DNA from: Maccoyibacter sp900556645
Lineage (GTDB): Bacteria > Bacillota > Clostridia > Lachnospirales > Lachnospiraceae
Length of the DNA stretch: 33,639 bases
Direction of reading: 5' to 3'
NCBI GenBank assembly: GCA_958349535.1
Contig: CATWDJ010000023.1
Location: forward strand, 1 to 33,639
Shown here: positions 30,705 to 33,639 of the stretch, piece after piece
Numbering within the stretch: position 1 is the stretch's first letter
Layout: the number at the start of each line of letters is the position of its first letter
Translations under genes and position numbers: made by a program
Notes under the pieces: model-generated
What the model was told of the DNA's origin: nothing
Databases searched by the model: none
The model's input: only the letters and a program-made list of their open reading frames with translations

Positions 30705-33044
30705 TCATTCCTCGTCATAAATACACTCATTAACAAAGTATATTGTCTGTCTTCCTTTTGCCCCTGTCTTTGTCATCTGCTTTTCAGCAAGATATCCATA
30801 ATCAACAAGTTGGTCGATAACAGGCTGAACCGCTTCCTTTGTTTTAAGTGCCCTGCATAGCCTCATAATGTCCCTTCGGCTCACTTCCATAAGTCCTGCC
30901 TTCTTAATAGCTGAAAGAACATATTTACAGTTCCTGATACCTTCATCTGCTCCAAGAAGTGAAAATGCGGCTTTTGCATGTTCCGTAAAATACCTTGAAA
31001 TGCATATGGCCTTCTCCATAATCTCACCACTTACTACCAAAGGCTCTGGATCAGTAAGAAACTCATAAACGATGTTTGTATCTGCCCTGCAAAGTAGTGC
31101 TGCTATTCTTGCCGTACTTCCCACAAGCTTTCCTGCCCAATCTGCAAAGTCTGCATATTCATTTTTCAGTTTTGGCTCTAATTCTTCTGAAAAGGCTTCA
31201 AGCATCTCATCTGCTTCTGCTGATAAAGTGATAATTCTTGGCATCTGCTCCGGTTCATCAGTTAGGATGTTACGAATGCACTTGTCATATCTTGAATACA
31301 CGTCTTCTGGTATTGGTATGGAACGATACTTCCTATGACCAACATTCGACTCAGGTACACAGTATAAAAATCTTGCCGTAAGACCTCTGCCTCTGAAATT
31401 GCCATTCTCCATCACTCCTGCAAGTACACTTGGCTGTGCCATAAGCATCACAGTAAGAACAGGGTTGTAAATCGTCTCACTTTCACGGCCTATTCTGTCC
31501 ACACGGATTGGATCACCCGAATAGCCTTTCAGGAAAACATCGATATTTACATATTTGGTATACATGCCCTTCAGCAAATCAAATATTCCACCTTCCGGTG
31601 AGAAAATAGCCGCTCTGCCATCATTTTCAGATATCATACTGACAAGCTTCTCTGTGGTTACATCATCGCCATAATACCTAAGAGGCTTTTTATCCTTAAA
31701 TGCAGATAATTCTTCCGATGCTCTTCGTACATCTGACATTTCAGCCTTTCCTTTGGATGCCTGGTCTTCAAGTGACTTAAGTCTTCTCTCTAAAATGCTT
31801 CGTTCCGTCTTACTGAAATCAATCTCTGCAGAATGAAGTCTGTTCCATTCCTTTTCATGCTCATTCATTGGCTTTCCCATTAACGAGCAGACCGCAGATT
31901 TTCTTTCAGACGGAGGCATAAAGATTGCAATAAAGGTATTTACCGGTTCTGTCCAATCAGGCTTCGGTCTTATGACATATTTGCCCTGCATACCGATAGA
32001 CAAAACAGATAGTGCAGCAGATGCTGCTACATCCACAGGTGTCTGCGTACTCTCTGCAACCGCACATACGTAATCTGCGATATCATTTGGAAGTGCATCC
32101 ACAGGAAACTGTGGCACCTTTCTATCATCAAGTGAGATAGGCTTCTCTGGAAAAGATGATGTCCCAAAATCGGACACCACCAATGAAACAGGAATAGGCT
32201 TATAGAAATCTGTTACACCTCTTAATGCCTTACTAATGGTTGAATTACGATAATCGAGTCTATTCCATTTTTCTCTCTTAAGACCACTACCAAGATAGAT
32301 TCTCTCCATCTGCTCTTCATCACCGCCACACCAGAATGCAAGCATTGTCATAAAAGCAAGTTCAGCTTCACTCTGTGATGGATAATCAGAAATATCTCCG
32401 TTATAGAGACTAACAAACTTTTCTCCATTCCCTGCTGCCGATGCTTTCTCGATAACCTCTTCATCTGTTAAGAAGCTTCCCGGTGCATCAATGGAACACT
32501 TTGGTCTGTTGGTATCAGGACGAAGCATATATTTATCAAGAATGTCCGGAAGCACATCTGTGATATTCCTGATTGACAAATCATTGATTGCATTTCCTGT
32601 TATGGTGACAAACTGACCTTTATCCCTTGATGCATAAACCTCAAGACCATACTTACGATTGTTGATGTAATATTTCTCTCTGTCATAAGCAAATCCATGC
32701 GTCTTACCAATCAAACGAATGCCTGTACCAGATGGACTTATCTCTGTATATGTATTGACCTTTGATACAATTTCCTCTGCCATATCAGATAGCACTCCAT
32801 CCTCAATGCAATGGTCGATATCAATAGCAGCCATATCACCAGCAATAGCAATACCGATGCCATCATACTTATCCATATGACCTATAATTTCAGAGAAGCT
32901 ACAGAAATCATCAAGATTACTGTTATCCGCATTATGACCTTTTACAGACTTTGGAACCTTTGTCCTGCTGCCATTTCTGGTCTCATACTTCCATCCACAG
33001 AAATATGGATAGTCCTTTAATTCCTGCGGTAGTTTCTCATACAT
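30705..33044 (-). CDS. DUF3987-type primase/helicase
   Basis: The start at 33044 (MYEKLPQELKDYPYFCGWKY) follows AGGAGG and gives 779 residues. The N-terminal part (1-200) looks like a primase-polymerase domain of mobile elements, with the acidic motif AAIDIDHC (73-79) and SGTGIRLIG (105-113). A linker and a DUF3987-type ATPase/helicase part follow, with a P-loop-like FMPPSERKSAV (about 376-386) and the conserved NPVLTVMLMAQPSVLAGVMENGNFRGRGLTARFLY region. The C-terminus resembles a winged helix (VSRRDIMRLCRALKTKEAVQPVIDQLVDYGYL). It probably starts and unwinds replication of the element. Its start is 4 bp from the end of the sigma-like gene. Confidence 0.88.
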   Translation of the reverse strand: MYEKLPQELKDYPYFCGWKYETRNGSRTKVPKSVKGHNADNSNLDDFCSFSEIIGHMDKYDGIGIAIAGDMAAIDIDHCIEDGVLSDMAEEIVSKVNTYTEISPSGTGIRLIGKTHGFAYDREKYYINNRKYGLEVYASRDKGQFVTITGNAINDLSIRNITDVLPDILDKYMLRPDTNRPKCSIDAPGSFLTDEEVIEKASAAGNGEKFVSLYNGDISDYPSQSEAELAFMTMLAFWCGGDEEQMERIYLGSGLKREKWNRLDYRNSTISKALRGVTDFYKPIPVSLVVSDFGTSSFPEKPISLDDRKVPQFPVDALPNDIADYVCAVAESTQTPVDVAASAALSVLSIGMQGKYVIRPKPDWTEPVNTFIAIFMPPSERKSAVCSLMGKPMNEHEKEWNRLHSAEIDFSKTERSILERRLKSLEDQASKGKAEMSDVRRASEELSAFKDKKPLRYYGDDVTTEKLVSMISENDGRAAIFSPEGGIFDLLKGMYTKYVNIDVFLKGYSGDPIRVDRIGRESETIYNPVLTVMLMAQPSVLAGVMENGNFRGRGLTARFLYCVPESNVGHRKYRSIPIPEDVYSRYDKCIRNILTDEPEQMPRIITLSAEADEMLEAFSEELEPKLKNEYADFADWAGKLVGSTARIAALLCRADTNIVYEFLTDPEPLVVSGEIMEKAICISRYFTEHAKAAFSLLGADEGIRNCKYVLSAIKKAGLMEVSRRDIMRLCRALKTKEAVQPVIDQLVDYGYLAEKQMTKTGAKGRQTIYFVNECIYDEE

Positions 33045-33048
33045 TGGC

Positions 33049-33531
33049 TTATTCCTCCTTTCTTTTGTTCTCACTATACGGAGATTTGAAAGGACATTTT
33101 GATGGGGTATTTCCACAAATTTTCTTAAGCTTTTTCTGTGATGCCTTGATAGACTCATTCGCAGAACTGTAATCAATACCCTCTGTTTTTGCTATATCAC
33201 GTATGGATAAACCTTCCATAAAAAGCTTGAACCTTTGATATTGCACCTCCGTAAGATTTTCTCGCAGCCAAGCATCAATCAGCTTCTCCTCCTCACTCAT
33301 CTCCACATCTGCTTCCAGGTCTTCCTTCGATGCATAATCAAGTCCCTCATAGATAAGACCTTCCAAGTGATACTTCGTGTGGTATCGTTCCTTTCGTTCC
33401 ATGTTCTGCGTCAGCCTTGCATCATCATTTAGGAATGCCAATATCTCCTCCAAGCCTTCCTCATCATCGTCCTCAATCTGTATGACCACAGGAAGTGGTT
33501 CATACGGATCTTTGTAACTAACTGTCTTCAT
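33049..33531 (-). CDS. Sigma-70 region 4-like protein
   Basis: The likely start is the ATG at 33531 (MKTVSYKDPYEPLPVV) with GGAAGGA upstream, giving 160 residues. The first half is acidic (IEDDDEEGLEEILAFL) and lacks sigma region 2. The second half (about 95-145) is a sigma region 4 helix-turn-helix, LTEVQYQRFKLFMEGLSIRDIAKTEGIDYSSANESI, typical of sigma-like proteins of Firmicutes integrative elements. It may direct transcription of element genes. It forms a unit with the primase gene. Confidence 0.8.
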   Translation of the reverse strand: MKTVSYKDPYEPLPVVIQIEDDDEEGLEEILAFLNDDARLTQNMERKERYHTKYHLEGLIYEGLDYASKEDLEADVEMSEEEKLIDAWLRENLTEVQYQRFKLFMEGLSIRDIAKTEGIDYSSANESIKASQKKLKKICGNTPSKCPFKSPYSENKRKEE

Positions 33532-33597
33532 ATACCGTCCTTCCCGCCTGTCACGAAAAGAGCTGGCATAGAAGGACATAAAAACTGAATATTACGT

Positions 33598-33636
33598 TGC
33601 GGCGGAGCCGCCTGTCCGGTGTGGCGAGAGCCACCT
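33598..33636. other. Two adjacent GC-rich hairpins at the right edge
   Basis: GCGGC-GGA-GCCGC (33599-33611) and GTGGC-GAGA-GCCAC (33621-33634) form two short perfect stems 9 bp apart, upstream of the sigma-like gene. The GAGA loop is of the GNRA type when read on the plus strand. They may be part of a leader, a terminator of a gene beyond the window or a protein-binding site. Confidence 0.5.
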
Positions 33637-33639
33637 TTC

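Overview
This window looks like a chromosomal segment of a Gram-positive, butyrate-producing gut anaerobe of the Lachnospiraceae (Roseburia / Agathobacter / Anaerostipes / Coprococcus type). The strongest support is a full-length butyryl-CoA:acetate CoA-transferase of the gut type. Also consistent are a stand-alone Pta, strong AGGAGG-type ribosome binding sites, sigma-A promoters, an APQTGD wall-anchor protein and a Clostridia-type RlmD with a C-terminal domain extension. I saw no rRNA, tRNA or CRISPR array.

Region 1 (1-15.9 kb) is mostly core chromosome. The minus-strand run eamA - rlmI-like - rlmD ends at the left edge, and the extra C-terminal domain of rlmD is broken by a 1-nt frameshift and a truncation. 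The CoA-transferase gene has its own near-ideal promoter and terminator. A wall-anchored beta-helix surface protein follows. Next comes a complete peptide/nickel-type ABC importer operon (binding lipoprotein, two permeases, two ATPases), with an attenuator-like hairpin after the binding-protein gene. Then come pta, a YeiH-type exporter, a small hypothetical gene and a TetR-like regulator.

Region 2 (16-25.9 kb) is accessory. One minus-strand transcription unit runs from a promoter whose spacer is an 18-bp palindrome through a hicA reduced to its two ends, hicB, a DUF4230 gene, an EamA exporter and a threonine-aldolase-like gene. After an AraC/GyrI-type regulator come two regulator-led operons. 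The first is tetR - GNAT/hydrolase fusion - CDP-alcohol phosphatidyltransferase, with two palindromic operators. The second is a WYL regulator - VOC protein (frameshifted) - TIGR04076-like - GyrI-like - cysteine hydrolase - TfoX-like, with a 20-bp palindrome at the predicted transcription start. Both look like small-molecule sensing or detoxification cassettes.

Region 3 (about 26-33.6 kb, continuing off the right edge) is a mobile element with every gene on the minus strand. It carries a large serine recombinase at its left end, a tiny ORF, a lone HK97-type major capsid protein, three small unknowns, an AT-rich stretch flanked by 20-bp repeats that resembles a replication origin, a DUF3987-type primase/helicase and a sigma-70 region-4-like protein. 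No portal, terminase, protease or tail gene is visible. The recombinase ends in the same C-terminal domain family that is decaying at the end of rlmD at the other end of the window, a link between a mobile-element integrase and a host rRNA methyltransferase.
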